Assembly (NCBI RefSeq): GCF_012932445.1
Contig: NZ_JAAIIJ010000012.1
Span: 1-64,000 of the forward strand
DNA length: 64,000 nt
Origin: Bifidobacterium panos
GTDB lineage: Bacteria; Actinomycetota; Actinomycetes; Actinomycetales; Bifidobacteriaceae
Reading direction: 5' to 3'
Within the stretch, counting starts at the first letter, position 1, and each line of letters begins with the position of its first letter. Below, piece by piece: positions 1 to 7,797 of the stretch. Below the pieces are notes generated by a model. The model saw only the letters and a list, made by a program, of their open reading frames with translations, ran no database searches and was not told the origin of the DNA. Both the position numbers and the translations under genes were made by a program.

Positions 1-171
1 AACCTGGTCACCAGCGTGGAGGATGCGATTGGCAAGAAGCTGCACGCCCGCTGGAGCAAGGTGAACGCCCTGGCGTCCACCGGCGCCACCGGCCTGACCG
101 CCGCCCTGACGGCCCTCGCCCTGGCCGCAGCGGGTCTCGCGGCCGGTGCCCTGCGCCGCCGCTCCCACTGA
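1..171 (+). CDS. C-terminal end of an InlB-repeat surface protein (5' part outside window)
   Basis: The reading frame is open from base 1 to a TGA at 169-171 and encodes 56 residues. It holds the last part of a repeat ending GKKLHARWSKVN, then LASTG, a hydrophobic segment and RRRSH. This is the class E-type sortase signal (LAxTG, membrane segment, Arg-rich tail). It is nearly identical to the end of the 2012-residue adhesin at 32857-38895, so it is the end of a paralogous adhesin. The sorting-signal assignment rests on the motif; no sortase gene lies in this window. Confidence 0.85.
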   Translation, partial: NLVTSVEDAIGKKLHARWSKVNALASTGATGLTAALTALALAAAGLAAGALRRRSH

Positions 172-338
172 CCGGCCCGGGCAACGGCTCGACCCACTGA
201 GCTGGGCTAACGCCCAGCTCCCCGGTCGGACCGGTCTAACCGACCGATCCACCGGCCCGGCCGGCCTAACCGACTGGCTCCGGCCACCGGCTGGACCGGG
301 CCCAGCGCCCGGTCCAACCAACCGGTTGACGGTTTCCG

Positions 339-382
339 AAAGGCGGGGGACATGGGGCTCGCGCCCCGCGTCCCCCGCCTTT
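339..382 (+). terminator. Terminator-like hairpin downstream of adhesin tail
   Basis: A long stem pairs AAAGGCGGGGGAC with GTCCCCCGCCTTT around an inner GGGGC/GCCCC hairpin and is followed by TCCTCATAT. The copy at 39021-39065 has a changed stem base that is still paired. It lacks a strong T run, so terminator function is an inference. Confidence 0.5.
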
Positions 383-427
383 CCTCATATCCCCAATCCC
401 GGTTTTGCGTCCCTTGGCCCCGCTGGA

Positions 428-480
428 CGAAGAGCCCTGTGGGCTCTTCGTGGCAGCGAGCAGCGATAGCGTCGCGAGCG
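428..480 (-). repeat. Arm-plus-variable-hairpin repeat element
   Basis: The hairpin 428-450 pairs CGAAGAGCCC with GGGCTCTTCG around a 3-base loop. It is followed at 453-480 by a conserved GC-rich arm with several CGCGAGCG/GCGAGCAGCG blocks. The same arm in the opposite orientation, with different hairpin stems, occurs at 629-683, 1499-1551 and 57506-57559. A same-orientation copy is at 39112-39164. Confidence 0.6.
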
Positions 481-494
481 TCGCATAAGACGTC

Positions 495-600
495 GGGGGC
501 TGTCGGCCGCAGGCCGACTGGGGGTGGTGCGGGCGTGGTCACGTGACTGGCGTGACCACCCCCAGTCGCGCGTCCGCGCGACAGCCCCCGCCTGCGGGGG
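495..600. repeat. Composite cruciform repeat (copy 1)
   Basis: Two outer arms, GGGGGCTGTCG...CGACTGGGGGTGGT and ACCACCCCCAGTCG...CGACAGCCCCC, are inverted repeats of each other. Each encloses its own small hairpin, and a CCCCCGCCTGCGGGGG hairpin follows. Related copies lie at 39179-39288 and 32070-32190. Confidence 0.65.
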
Positions 601-628
601 CCTATAGATTCCCGTGTTTGGGTTCGCG

Positions 629-683
629 CGCTCGCGACGCTATCGCTGCTCGCTGTTTGCGAACAGTCCACCGGACTGTTCGC
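629..683 (+). repeat. Arm-plus-variable-hairpin repeat element
   Basis: The conserved arm at 629-655 is followed by a perfect hairpin at 659-683 (GCGAACAGTCC, loop ACC, GGACTGTTCGC). This block is absent from the otherwise homologous region near 39310, so the element can be lost or gained precisely between short GCTC repeats. Confidence 0.55.
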
Positions 684-810
684 CCCGTCAGCGGGGGCCT
701 ATGGGCTCTTCAAAGCAGCGAGCGGCGTCAGCATCGCGAGCCTCGCACAAGACAGCGGGGCCCTTCAAAAAGTTTTTCAGTTCCCTGCGTATCAGGAAGG
801 ACGGCCGACA

Positions 811-1161
811 ATGAATGAGCCGCAAAGTTTTACGTCGGGTCAGCGGGCGTATTTGTCGTCGTTGGCTGCGGTGGACAGTATTGACGCGTCCTCGCGTATC
901 CGCTATGCGGACTGGTTCCGTGTGGAGTGCATGCGCCGCTATAGGGAGGGTGAGAAGCCCGCGGCCCTGTTCCGCGAGGCCGGCCTGGATCCCAAGATCG
1001 TCGGCTACAAGCGCATCGAACGTGCCTTCGCCCGCTGGAAGCGCACCCCCGAACCGGCTACGCCGGAGCGCAAGCCCGTTGACCCGCGCGACCAGCTCAT
1101 CGCCGCCCAGGCTCTGCGCATCCAGCAGCTCGAGGAAGAACTCCGCCTCAAACAGGACTAA
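811..1161 (+). CDS. Small HTH protein, IS3 OrfA-like (copy 1)
   Basis: This 116-residue basic protein has a central helix-turn-helix-like stretch (about residues 28-75: FRVECMRRYREGEKPAALF and GLDPKIVGYKRIERAFARWK). It ends in a short coiled coil, IQQLEEELRL. The layout resembles the DNA-binding OrfA of IS3-type transposons, but no OrfB transposase follows, so a stand-alone regulator or domesticated fragment is equally possible. The ATG follows AGGAAGGACG. A paralogue at 39420-39809 (129 residues) also sits directly downstream of an adhesin; its C-terminus (EEEIRFLKRA) is more complete, so this copy seems degraded at the end. Confidence 0.65.
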   Translation: MNEPQSFTSGQRAYLSSLAAVDSIDASSRIRYADWFRVECMRRYREGEKPAALFREAGLDPKIVGYKRIERAFARWKRTPEPATPERKPVDPRDQLIAAQALRIQQLEEELRLKQD

Positions 1162-1162
1162 C

Positions 1163-1310
1163 CGCGCTACCCTTAAGCGGACACAGACGCGCGTTACTCT
1201 CAAGCGGACACAGACGCGTTACCCTCAGCGGATCTCAAACAAACAAACCGCGTTACCCCCCCAAACAGACATAAACGTGCCACTCTCAAACAGACACAGA
1301 CGCGCTTTTG
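1163..1310 (+). repeat. Degenerate tandem repeat, about 30 bp unit
   Basis: Four to five imperfect units of the form GCGTTACyCTCAAaCGGACACAGAC follow the HTH gene. The same unit follows the second HTH gene (39812-39893) and recurs at 40110-40168. No function is known to me. Confidence 0.55.
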
Positions 1311-1386
1311 GGTCGGTTGTTACCGTGTGAGACGTAAGACTTGGCCTACCGGCCCGGAGGGTGTCGAACACGGTAACAACCGACCC
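1310..1386 (+). repeat. Long hairpin with conserved GACGTAAGACTT loop (copy 1)
   Basis: A 19-bp perfect stem (starting GGGTCGGTTGTTACC, ending GGTAACAACCGACCC) encloses GACGTAAGACTTGGCC, a GGCC-loop-GGCC mini hairpin and GGAGGGTGTCGA. The stem differs from those at 40171-40247, 31957-32029 and 47300-47389 but is complementary in each. The pattern fits a structured RNA or structured DNA element. Confidence 0.6.
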
Positions 1387-1498
1387 CAGACACGGATATT
1401 TGCCTATTTAACGTATTTTCCCGTTGTCTTGGTTGCCGGTATGCGCCCCGAGAACAGGTTGCTTTGGACACTGCGTCGATCCCGTGTTTGGGTTTGCG

Positions 1499-1584
1499 CG
1501 CTCGCGACGCTATCGCTGCTCGCTGTTACGAACAGTCCACTGGGCTGTTCGTCCGGAGGGTGTCGAACACGGCGACATCCGCTC
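1499..1584 (+). repeat. Chimeric repeat: arm-plus-hairpin joined to a half GACGTAAG hairpin element
   Basis: The arm 1499-1525 and hairpin 1529-1551 (CGAACAGTCC, loop ACT, GGGCTGTTCG) are followed directly by CCGGAGGGTGTCGAACACG and the right stem half of the long-hairpin family at 1553-1584. The left half is missing, so this is a recombinant or decayed copy. The following bases to about 1690 resemble 40248-40360, including a CCCGTT...AACGGG hairpin. Confidence 0.5.
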
Positions 1585-1816
1585 CCAAGACACGTACATT
1601 GCTCATTTGACCTACTTTCCCGTTGAACTAACCGGTATGGCCCTAAGAACGGGATAATGGCCACTGTGACTCGGGGGCGCGCCGGGCACGATGTTGTTGC
1701 ACTGGTGGGAATTAGGGGGCATGGGCTGTAGAATTGGTCAGGCGCGTGTTTGCGCGCGTATATGACTGATGTGAGTTCGGCAAAGTGGGCCGGCAGTATG
1801 AAGCGAAGGAGGAACG
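1585..1816. promoter_or_regulatory. leuA upstream region
   Basis: This is the remainder of the gap before leuA. It contains repeat-derived sequence to about 1690, a possible -10 (TAGAAT, 1729-1734) preceded by TG, and a GGCGCGTGTTTGCGCGC inverted repeat near 1741. I see no leucine-rich leader peptide or T-box core. A strong ribosome binding site (AAGGAGG) precedes the ATG at 1817. Confidence 0.35.
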
Positions 1817-3724
1817 ATGGGCCAGGATCAATCGTCTGTGTTTGATCTCGCCGCGGTGGCCGCGGCATCCAACGGAGGGAACAACGACCCGCTGCTGCCT
1901 CCCGCACGCTTCATCGGCGAGCCGCAGAAGCCGAGCAAAATGCCGTACAACAAGTATGCCGCCTACCATGAGCAGGTGCCGTTCGACTATCCCGAGCGTA
2001 CGTGGCCATCCAAGCGCTTGCAACGCGCGCCGCGCTGGTGCTCGGTCGATTTGCGTGATGGTAATCAGGCGCTGGTCAACCCGATGGATTCCGAACGCAA
2101 GCTGCGTTTCTGGAACCTGTTGGTATCGATGGGATTCAAGGAGATCGAGGTGGGCTTCCCCTCGGCTTCCGAAACGGATTTCGATTTTATCCGCATGCTC
2201 ATTGAGCGCGAACTCATCCCCGACGATGTTACCATCGTGGTGCTCACCCAGTGCCGCGAGCACCTGATTCGCCGCACCTACGAGGCGCTCAAGGGCGCCA
2301 AGCGCGCGATTGTGCACTTTTATAACTCCGTGTCCGTGCTGCAGCGCGAGGTGGTGTTCAAGAAGGGTAAGCCCGAGATCAAGCAGTTGGCCACCGACGC
2401 CGCCGAGCTGTGCAAGAAGCTCGAGGGCGAGGCCGAGGGCATCGATTTGTATTACGAATACTCGCCTGAGTCGTTCACCGGCACCGAGCCGGAATATGCC
2501 GTCGAAGTGTGCAACGCGGTGATTGACGTCATCAAGCCCACGCCCGAGCACCCGATGATCATCAACCTGCCGGCCACCGTGGAAATGACCACGCCGAACG
2601 TGTTCGCCGACGAAGTGGAATACGTTTCCACCCACTTGAGCAACCGCGACGCCGTGGTGCTTTCGCTGCACCCGCACAACGACGAGGGCATGGGCGTGGC
2701 CGCCACCGAGCTGGCCGTGCTCGCCGGCGCCGATCGTGTGGAGGGCTGCTTGCTCGGCAATGGCGAGCGTACCGGCAATGTCGATTTGGTGACGCTGGGT
2801 CTGAATTTTCTCACCCAGGGTATCGACCCGCAAATCGATTATTCGGACGTGCCCGAGATTCGCAAGACCGTCGAATACTGCAACCAGATTAAGATTTCCG
2901 AGCGCCACCCCTACGCGGGCAACTTCGTGTTCACCGCGTTCTCCGGCTCGCATCAGGACGCCATCAAGAAGGGTCTTGAAGCCCGCCAGATGGCTGCCGA
3001 CCGCGCCGGCGCGGATCTTGACAGCTTCGTGTGGCTCGTGCCTTATCTGCCCATCGACCCGAAGGATATCGGCCGCACTTACGAGGCTATTATCCGCGTG
3101 AACTCGCAGTCGGGCAAGGGCGGCATGGCCTATCTGCTCAAGACCAACCATAATCTCGACCTGCCCAAACGTTTGCAGGTGGAGTTCGACAAGATCGTGC
3201 AGGCCTACGCGGACGAGACCAAAAAGGAAGTCAAGGACGAGGATATCTGGCGTCTGTTCAAGGACGAATACCTCGCCGTCGAAGAGGGCGGCAAGACCGC
3301 CGCGGGTGTGATTGTGGGAGACGCGGACGACGAGAGCCTGGAGCAGTGGGGTCGCCTGAAGCTGCTGAAGGTGGCGGTTTCCTCCGGCGAGGACGGTTCC
3401 GACACCGTGCTCAAGGCCAAGGTGCTCGACCGCGGCACGGAGCCGGGCGGCGAGGCGCGCGAACGTGAGGTGTCCGGCATGGGCAACGGCCCGATTGCCG
3501 CGTTCCTCAACGCCGTGTCGAATCTGGGCATTGAGGCTTCGGTGATGGATTACGCCGAGCACACGATGTCCGTGGGCACCGACGCGATGGCCGCCTCCTA
3601 CGTGGAGTGCCAGGTGGGGCAGGACGCCGAAGCGCAGATCATCTGGGGCGTGGGCATCGATTCGTCGATCACCACCAGCGCGCTCAAGGCGATTATCTCC
3701 GCGATCAACCGTTCCGAGCGCTGA
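1817..3724 (+). CDS. leuA: 2-isopropylmalate synthase
   Basis: It condenses acetyl-CoA with 2-oxoisovalerate in the first committed step of leucine synthesis. The protein has 635 residues, as in other actinobacterial LeuA proteins. The catalytic TIM barrel shows DLRDGNQ (residues 78-84), the metal-ligand region LHPHNDEGMG (about 285-294) and GNGERTGN just after it. The last 130 residues fit the regulatory LeuA dimer domain that binds leucine. AAGGAGG lies 6 bases before the ATG. It stands alone here; ilvB-ilvN, which supply its precursor, are at 57.5-60.0 kb. Confidence 0.97.
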   Translation: MGQDQSSVFDLAAVAAASNGGNNDPLLPPARFIGEPQKPSKMPYNKYAAYHEQVPFDYPERTWPSKRLQRAPRWCSVDLRDGNQALVNPMDSERKLRFWNLLVSMGFKEIEVGFPSASETDFDFIRMLIERELIPDDVTIVVLTQCREHLIRRTYEALKGAKRAIVHFYNSVSVLQREVVFKKGKPEIKQLATDAAELCKKLEGEAEGIDLYYEYSPESFTGTEPEYAVEVCNAVIDVIKPTPEHPMIINLPATVEMTTPNVFADEVEYVSTHLSNRDAVVLSLHPHNDEGMGVAATELAVLAGADRVEGCLLGNGERTGNVDLVTLGLNFLTQGIDPQIDYSDVPEIRKTVEYCNQIKISERHPYAGNFVFTAFSGSHQDAIKKGLEARQMAADRAGADLDSFVWLVPYLPIDPKDIGRTYEAIIRVNSQSGKGGMAYLLKTNHNLDLPKRLQVEFDKIVQAYADETKKEVKDEDIWRLFKDEYLAVEEGGKTAAGVIVGDADDESLEQWGRLKLLKVAVSSGEDGSDTVLKAKVLDRGTEPGGEAREREVSGMGNGPIAAFLNAVSNLGIEASVMDYAEHTMSVGTDAMAASYVECQVGQDAEAQIIWGVGIDSSITTSALKAIISAINRSER

Positions 3725-3770
3725 CGCGCCGGGCTCTGATGTCGTTTGTGTGACTGGGTTTTGTGCGATT

Positions 3771-3808
3771 GGGGAAGACACTTAGGCGAATAACTTAAGT
3801 GTCTCCCC
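3771..3808. terminator. Terminator hairpin between convergent leuA and PBP genes
   Basis: GGGGAAGACACTTA pairs with TAAGTGTCTCCCC. It lies 46 bases after the leuA stop and before the convergent PBP gene, so it may serve both directions. There is only a weak T-rich tail (ATCTCTTATTTC). Confidence 0.6.
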
Positions 3809-3914
3809 ATCTCTTATTTCTACGCCAGCCCATCTCCCATCTCCAGCCCATCCCTATACCCAGTCCATCTCGCGGCTGGCAGCCCCGCTGGCGGAAACCA
3901 AATCAAGACTTGCG

Positions 3915-4090
3915 CTAGTCCGAATCATACGAGTACGAGTACGAGTGTGAATCTGACGAATTCGACGAGTGTGAATTCAGCGAATTCAGCAAGTGCGAGT
4001 TCGACGAGTGTGAATTCGACCAATTCGACGAATCCCACGAATCCGACGAATCCGAATCCCCGGAATCCGAACTCTCGTACTCAGAACATT
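3915..4090 (-). repeat. 9-bp-periodic Ser/Asn/Asp codon repeat at the 3' end of the PBP gene
   Basis: GAATTCGAC-, GAATTCAGC- and GAATCCGAC-like 9-mers recur through this stretch and encode the SxS/NSH-type tail. The base composition is lower in GC than the rest of the gene. Copy number could change by slippage without a frameshift. Confidence 0.6.
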
Positions 4091-6341
4091 CGGTGCTGTA
4101 TTGCGGGTTTGCCGCACACTGCGCCTCAAGCTGCTTTTGCCGATCTTCCTCGGCCTTCTTCTGCGCTTCCAGCTGCGTTTGGCTGGTGGTCTTCGTTGTG
4201 CCGTTTACGCCCCAAGTGCCGTCCGTTCCGCCCACTTTGCCGTTGTCTTTCGCGGTGGGGAAGGTCTCGTTCTCGGTGCCGGCCAGTGCCTGCTTCATAT
4301 ACTGCGTGAATAGATGCACCGGGAACTCGGAACCGATGTCCCACTGGCCGAACGAGGGGATTTCCTGCGGGTTGCCGTTTTCGTCGGGATACCACATGGC
4401 GAACGTGGACACCACCGAAGGCGTGTAGCCGCAGAAGCTCACCGCGTAGCTGTTGTTGCCCGTTCCCGACTTGCCGGCGATATTGTGCCCCACGCCGCGC
4501 GCCTCGGTGGCCGAACCGTATTGCACCACTCCCGTCAGCGCCTTGGTCACCAAATTGACATCGTTGGCAGCGAACACGCGCGTGGTGCTGGTTGGCGCCT
4601 GGTACATCTCCTGGCCGCTCGTGTTTTGCACGCTGGCCACGATGTGCAGTGTGGGCTTTTCTCCCTGATTGGCGAAGGTGGCATAAGCGCGGGTCATATC
4701 CTCCACGCTCAGGGCGTTGTTGCCGAGCACGGTGTAAGGCTCGGAGCCGTCGAGGGATGTGTTCTCCACCCCGGCCGTGCGGGCCGTTTCGGCGATGCGC
4801 TTCGTGCCGAGTTTGGTTTGCAGGTCCAAGTACACGGTGTTCAGCGAATATGCCGTGGCCGTATAAAGGTTCACATAGCCGTAGTTCGCACCGCCGAAGT
4901 TGTTCACCGCGTTGCCGATGCCGGGGAAGGTGCGCCCGGAATTGCCGTTGAATGTGGTGTTGAGGCTCACGCCTTCCTGTATGGCCGCGAGCAATGCAAA
5001 CGGTTTCATCGTCGAGCCCACCTCGTATTGCGCCTGCGTGGCGTTGTTGAGCTGCTTGGTCAGGTAGTCATCTCCCGCGTATATGGCGATAATCGAGCCG
5101 TCCTTGGGGTTGGCGCTCATTGCGCCGAACTGCAAGCCATCGGGCGCCACGCCCTGCAAGCCGTTCTTCGAGGGGCTGACCACCTCTTGCATGAGGTCCT
5201 GCTTGGCTTTGTCGATGGTGGTGACGATCCTGTACCCGCCGGTGTCGAGATCCTCCTGGGTGAACGCCTTGCTGCTCACCAGCTCGTCGCGCACCATTTG
5301 CAACAGATATCCGTTCGTGCCGCGATAGACATCCTGTTGGGTGTATTCCACCGTATCGGGCAGTTTCGCTTCCGCGGCTTCCTCGGCGGAAATATAGCCA
5401 TCCTCGCGCATGATGCTGATGACGCGATTGAAGCGCTGCTCGGCCATTTCCTTGTTGGCGGCCGGGTCCCATGTGGAGGGCGAGGGGATGATGCCCGCCA
5501 GCAACGCGGATTCGGAGACCGTCAGGTCCTTGGCATCCTTGTTGAAATACGCCTTTGCCGCCGCCTGAATGCCGTATGCGCCGCGCCCCAGATAGATGGT
5601 GTTCATGTAGTTGCACAGCACTTCGCTTTTATCTTGACTCTGCGCGATCTTGATGGCGAGAATCGCCTCGCGCGCCTTGCCCAGATACGAAGTGGTTTCG
5701 CCCAGGTAATAGCGTTCGGCGTACTGCTGGGTGATGGTCGAACCGCCTTGGCGCGTGCCCTTGGTGATGTTGTTGATCAACGCGCGCGCAATGCCTTTGA
5801 GGTCGATGCCCTTGTCCTGATAGAACGTGCGGTTTTCCGAAGCGACCACCGCGTTGCCAACGTATTCAGGCAATACCGAGCACTGGATGATGGTTCGGTT
5901 TTGGCTGGAGAACGTGCCGATTTCGGTGGTGCCGTCGTTGAAATACACGGTGGTGTTCTGCGCCATCGCGATTTTTTCGGGCTGGGGGATTTCCGTGGTG
6001 ATATAGAGGTAGGCAAACGCGCCAACGCCCGCGAGTATCAGCGCACCGAAGATGCCCAGCAGCCATTTGAGAACGAGATGCCTTTTCTTGCGCCTTTTGG
6101 GTTTCGGCCCTTTGCCGCTGTTGGCGCGACGGTTGCCGCCGCTGCGTTGCGCGGCTGAGTTACGGCTCGCCGCCGTCTTGCGATGCCTCAGGCCGGAGCG
6201 CGTTGGTGCGCTCGTGGGATTGGCCGACGGGCTGGCGGAACCGGCACCGCTGGAACCGTTGGCACCGCCGAAACCGGTGCTGCCAGAACGAGCGCCGTTG
6301 GAGCTGACGGTTCGGCCACTGCGACGAGTTTGTGAAACCAT
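3915..6341 (-). CDS. Class A penicillin-binding protein (transglycosylase/transpeptidase)
   Basis: This bifunctional peptidoglycan synthase has a basic, Ser/Gly-rich cytoplasmic N-terminus and one membrane segment (LKWLLGIFGALILAGVGAF). A GT51 domain follows with the catalytic ENRTFYQDKGID and QGGSTITQQ motifs, then a transpeptidase domain with STMK, SLN and KSGT. The C-terminus has about 55 residues of Ser/Asn/Asp/His/Tyr repeats that look like an expanded 9-bp DNA repeat. I chose the ATG at 6341 (MVSQTRRSGR), preceded by GGTGGAG, over the ATG at 6359, which has no ribosome binding site. It resembles PonA-type proteins; no PASTA domain is visible. Confidence 0.92.
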   Translation of the reverse strand: MVSQTRRSGRTVSSNGARSGSTGFGGANGSSGAGSASPSANPTSAPTRSGLRHRKTAASRNSAAQRSGGNRRANSGKGPKPKRRKKRHLVLKWLLGIFGALILAGVGAFAYLYITTEIPQPEKIAMAQNTTVYFNDGTTEIGTFSSQNRTIIQCSVLPEYVGNAVVASENRTFYQDKGIDLKGIARALINNITKGTRQGGSTITQQYAERYYLGETTSYLGKAREAILAIKIAQSQDKSEVLCNYMNTIYLGRGAYGIQAAAKAYFNKDAKDLTVSESALLAGIIPSPSTWDPAANKEMAEQRFNRVISIMREDGYISAEEAAEAKLPDTVEYTQQDVYRGTNGYLLQMVRDELVSSKAFTQEDLDTGGYRIVTTIDKAKQDLMQEVVSPSKNGLQGVAPDGLQFGAMSANPKDGSIIAIYAGDDYLTKQLNNATQAQYEVGSTMKPFALLAAIQEGVSLNTTFNGNSGRTFPGIGNAVNNFGGANYGYVNLYTATAYSLNTVYLDLQTKLGTKRIAETARTAGVENTSLDGSEPYTVLGNNALSVEDMTRAYATFANQGEKPTLHIVASVQNTSGQEMYQAPTSTTRVFAANDVNLVTKALTGVVQYGSATEARGVGHNIAGKSGTGNNSYAVSFCGYTPSVVSTFAMWYPDENGNPQEIPSFGQWDIGSEFPVHLFTQYMKQALAGTENETFPTAKDNGKVGGTDGTWGVNGTTKTTSQTQLEAQKKAEEDRQKQLEAQCAANPQYSTECSEYESSDSGDSDSSDSWDSSNWSNSHSSNSHLLNSLNSHSSNSSDSHSYSYSYDSD

Positions 6342-6526
6342 GCTCTCCACCGTAACCATACGGCATGAGAAAACCCCCGCCTTTTCGCTCCGAACGAGCG
6401 AAACAGCGAAGGTTTTTCGTCAAATCCACACAAACGACGTCATTTCATTTTCAGCTATTTTCCATCATTTTTCTATTATTTTCCGTCGTTGCGGGGTGGC
6501 TGCCTTACTTGCGAACTTACGCGAAC

Positions 6527-7702
6527 TTATTTGCGAAGCAGCGGGGCGACCTGGTTTTCATAGGCGGTCAGGGCGGTGTCGATCACGTTGTGCATGTCGT
6601 AATACTTGTAGGTGCCCAAGCGCCCGCCGAACACGGTGTTCGCCTCGGAGGCGGCCAGCTGCTCGTATTGCGCATACAGCTCCTTATCGGCGGCGGTGTT
6701 CACCGGGTAATACGGCTCGTCGCCACGCTCGGCGAAACGGCTGTATTCCTCCCACACCACCGTCTTGTTCGGGTTCTGGCTGTCGGCGCGCTCGGGGTTG
6801 AAGTTCTTGAACTCGATGGCGCGCGTGTAGGGCACGTCGGCGTCGGAATAGTTCATCACCGGGCAGCCGAAGTGGTCGCCCTCGTCGTAACGCACCTCCT
6901 TGAAGTCCACGGTGCGCCACTTCAGGTCGCCCAAACGATAGTCGAAATAACGGTCGATCGGGCCGGTATAAACCACCGGCACACCCGCGGCCTTGAGCGC
7001 CTCCTTGTTATACGGCTGCGAGGCGTCGAAGAAGTCGGTGCTGAGGCTCACGCTGATGCGCGAGTCGTCGATCATGCGCTCCATCCACTTGGTGTAGCCG
7101 TCCGTGGGCAGGCCCTCCCATGTGTCGCGGAAATAGCGGTTGTCGTAATTGAAGCGCACCGGCAGACGGTTGATGATGCCGGCCGGCAGCTCGCTCGGGT
7201 CGGTCTGCCACTGCTTGCCCGTGTAGTTCTTGATGAACGCCTCGTACAGCGGGCGGCCGATCAGCGAGATGCCCTTGTCGTTGAGGTTGGCCGGGTCGGT
7301 GCCGGCCAGTTCGCCGGCCTGCTCGGCGATGAGCGCCTTGGCTTCGGCGGGCGTGTAGTGCGCGCCGAAGAACTGGTTGATGGTGCCCAGGTTGATTGGC
7401 AGCGGGTAGACCACGCCGTCATGCGTGGCGTACACGCGGTGCACATAGTTCGTGAACGAGGTGAAGCGGTTGACATAATCCCACACGCGCTTGTTGGACG
7501 TGTGGAACAGATGGGCGCCGTACTTGTGGACTTCCGCGCCGGTCTCCTCGTCCATATAGGAGTAGGCGTTGCCGCCGATATGGTCGCGCACGTCGATGAT
7601 CTGGACGCGCACGCCCAAGTGCTCCACCGCCTGCTGGGCCACGGTCAGGCCGAACAGACCCGCCCCCACAATCACCAGATCCGGATATTCCACCTGCGCC
7701 AT
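6527..7702 (-). CDS. glf: UDP-galactopyranose mutase
   Basis: This flavoenzyme interconverts UDP-galactopyranose and UDP-galactofuranose, the donor for galactofuranose in surface polysaccharide. The N-terminal dinucleotide-binding motif VIVGAGLFGLTVAQQ comes right after the start, and the length (391 residues) is typical. I chose ATG 7702 (MAQVEYPDL), which has GAAAGG 9 bases upstream, over the in-frame ATG at 7759. It is downstream of dinB on the same strand, with a 95-base gap and a possible own promoter (TAGGAT box). Confidence 0.95.
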   Translation of the reverse strand: MAQVEYPDLVIVGAGLFGLTVAQQAVEHLGVRVQIIDVRDHIGGNAYSYMDEETGAEVHKYGAHLFHTSNKRVWDYVNRFTSFTNYVHRVYATHDGVVYPLPINLGTINQFFGAHYTPAEAKALIAEQAGELAGTDPANLNDKGISLIGRPLYEAFIKNYTGKQWQTDPSELPAGIINRLPVRFNYDNRYFRDTWEGLPTDGYTKWMERMIDDSRISVSLSTDFFDASQPYNKEALKAAGVPVVYTGPIDRYFDYRLGDLKWRTVDFKEVRYDEGDHFGCPVMNYSDADVPYTRAIEFKNFNPERADSQNPNKTVVWEEYSRFAERGDEPYYPVNTAADKELYAQYEQLAASEANTVFGGRLGTYKYYDMHNVIDTALTAYENQVAPLLRK

Positions 7703-7797
7703 ACTCAAAAACCTTTCACCGTTCATGTGCGTTTGCCGTCCCGCCCATCCTACAGCCACCCCCGCTGTTTCGGCTCGGTTTTCCTTTGGTCGAATGC

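Larger units (their letters stand above)
172..810. other. Gene-free, hairpin-rich region downstream of the adhesin tail
   Basis: No credible gene is present. From 172 to 338 there is a chain of GC-rich inverted repeats built from GACCGG/CCGGTC blocks. A terminator-like hairpin, a short variable hairpin with a conserved arm, a large cruciform and a second arm-plus-hairpin follow and are listed separately. The region matches 38896-39419 closely, except that about 80 bp around 631-711 are missing in that copy. Confidence 0.7.

Noticed and set aside
811-1161. Complete IS3 insertion sequence
   Set aside because: No OrfB integrase (DDE) frame and no terminal inverted repeats flanking an IS-sized unit at either HTH copy.
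1163-1310. Possible CRISPR array
   Set aside because: Units are directly adjacent and degenerate, with no unique spacers of constant size and no cas genes.
1585-1816. T-box or leucine leader-peptide attenuator for leuA
   Set aside because: No T-box core sequence, no run of Leu codons behind a start and no paired terminator/antiterminator could be read.
1712-3781. Long minus-strand frame antisense to leuA
   Set aside because: leuA on the plus strand is certain; the opposite frame arises from third-position GC bias.
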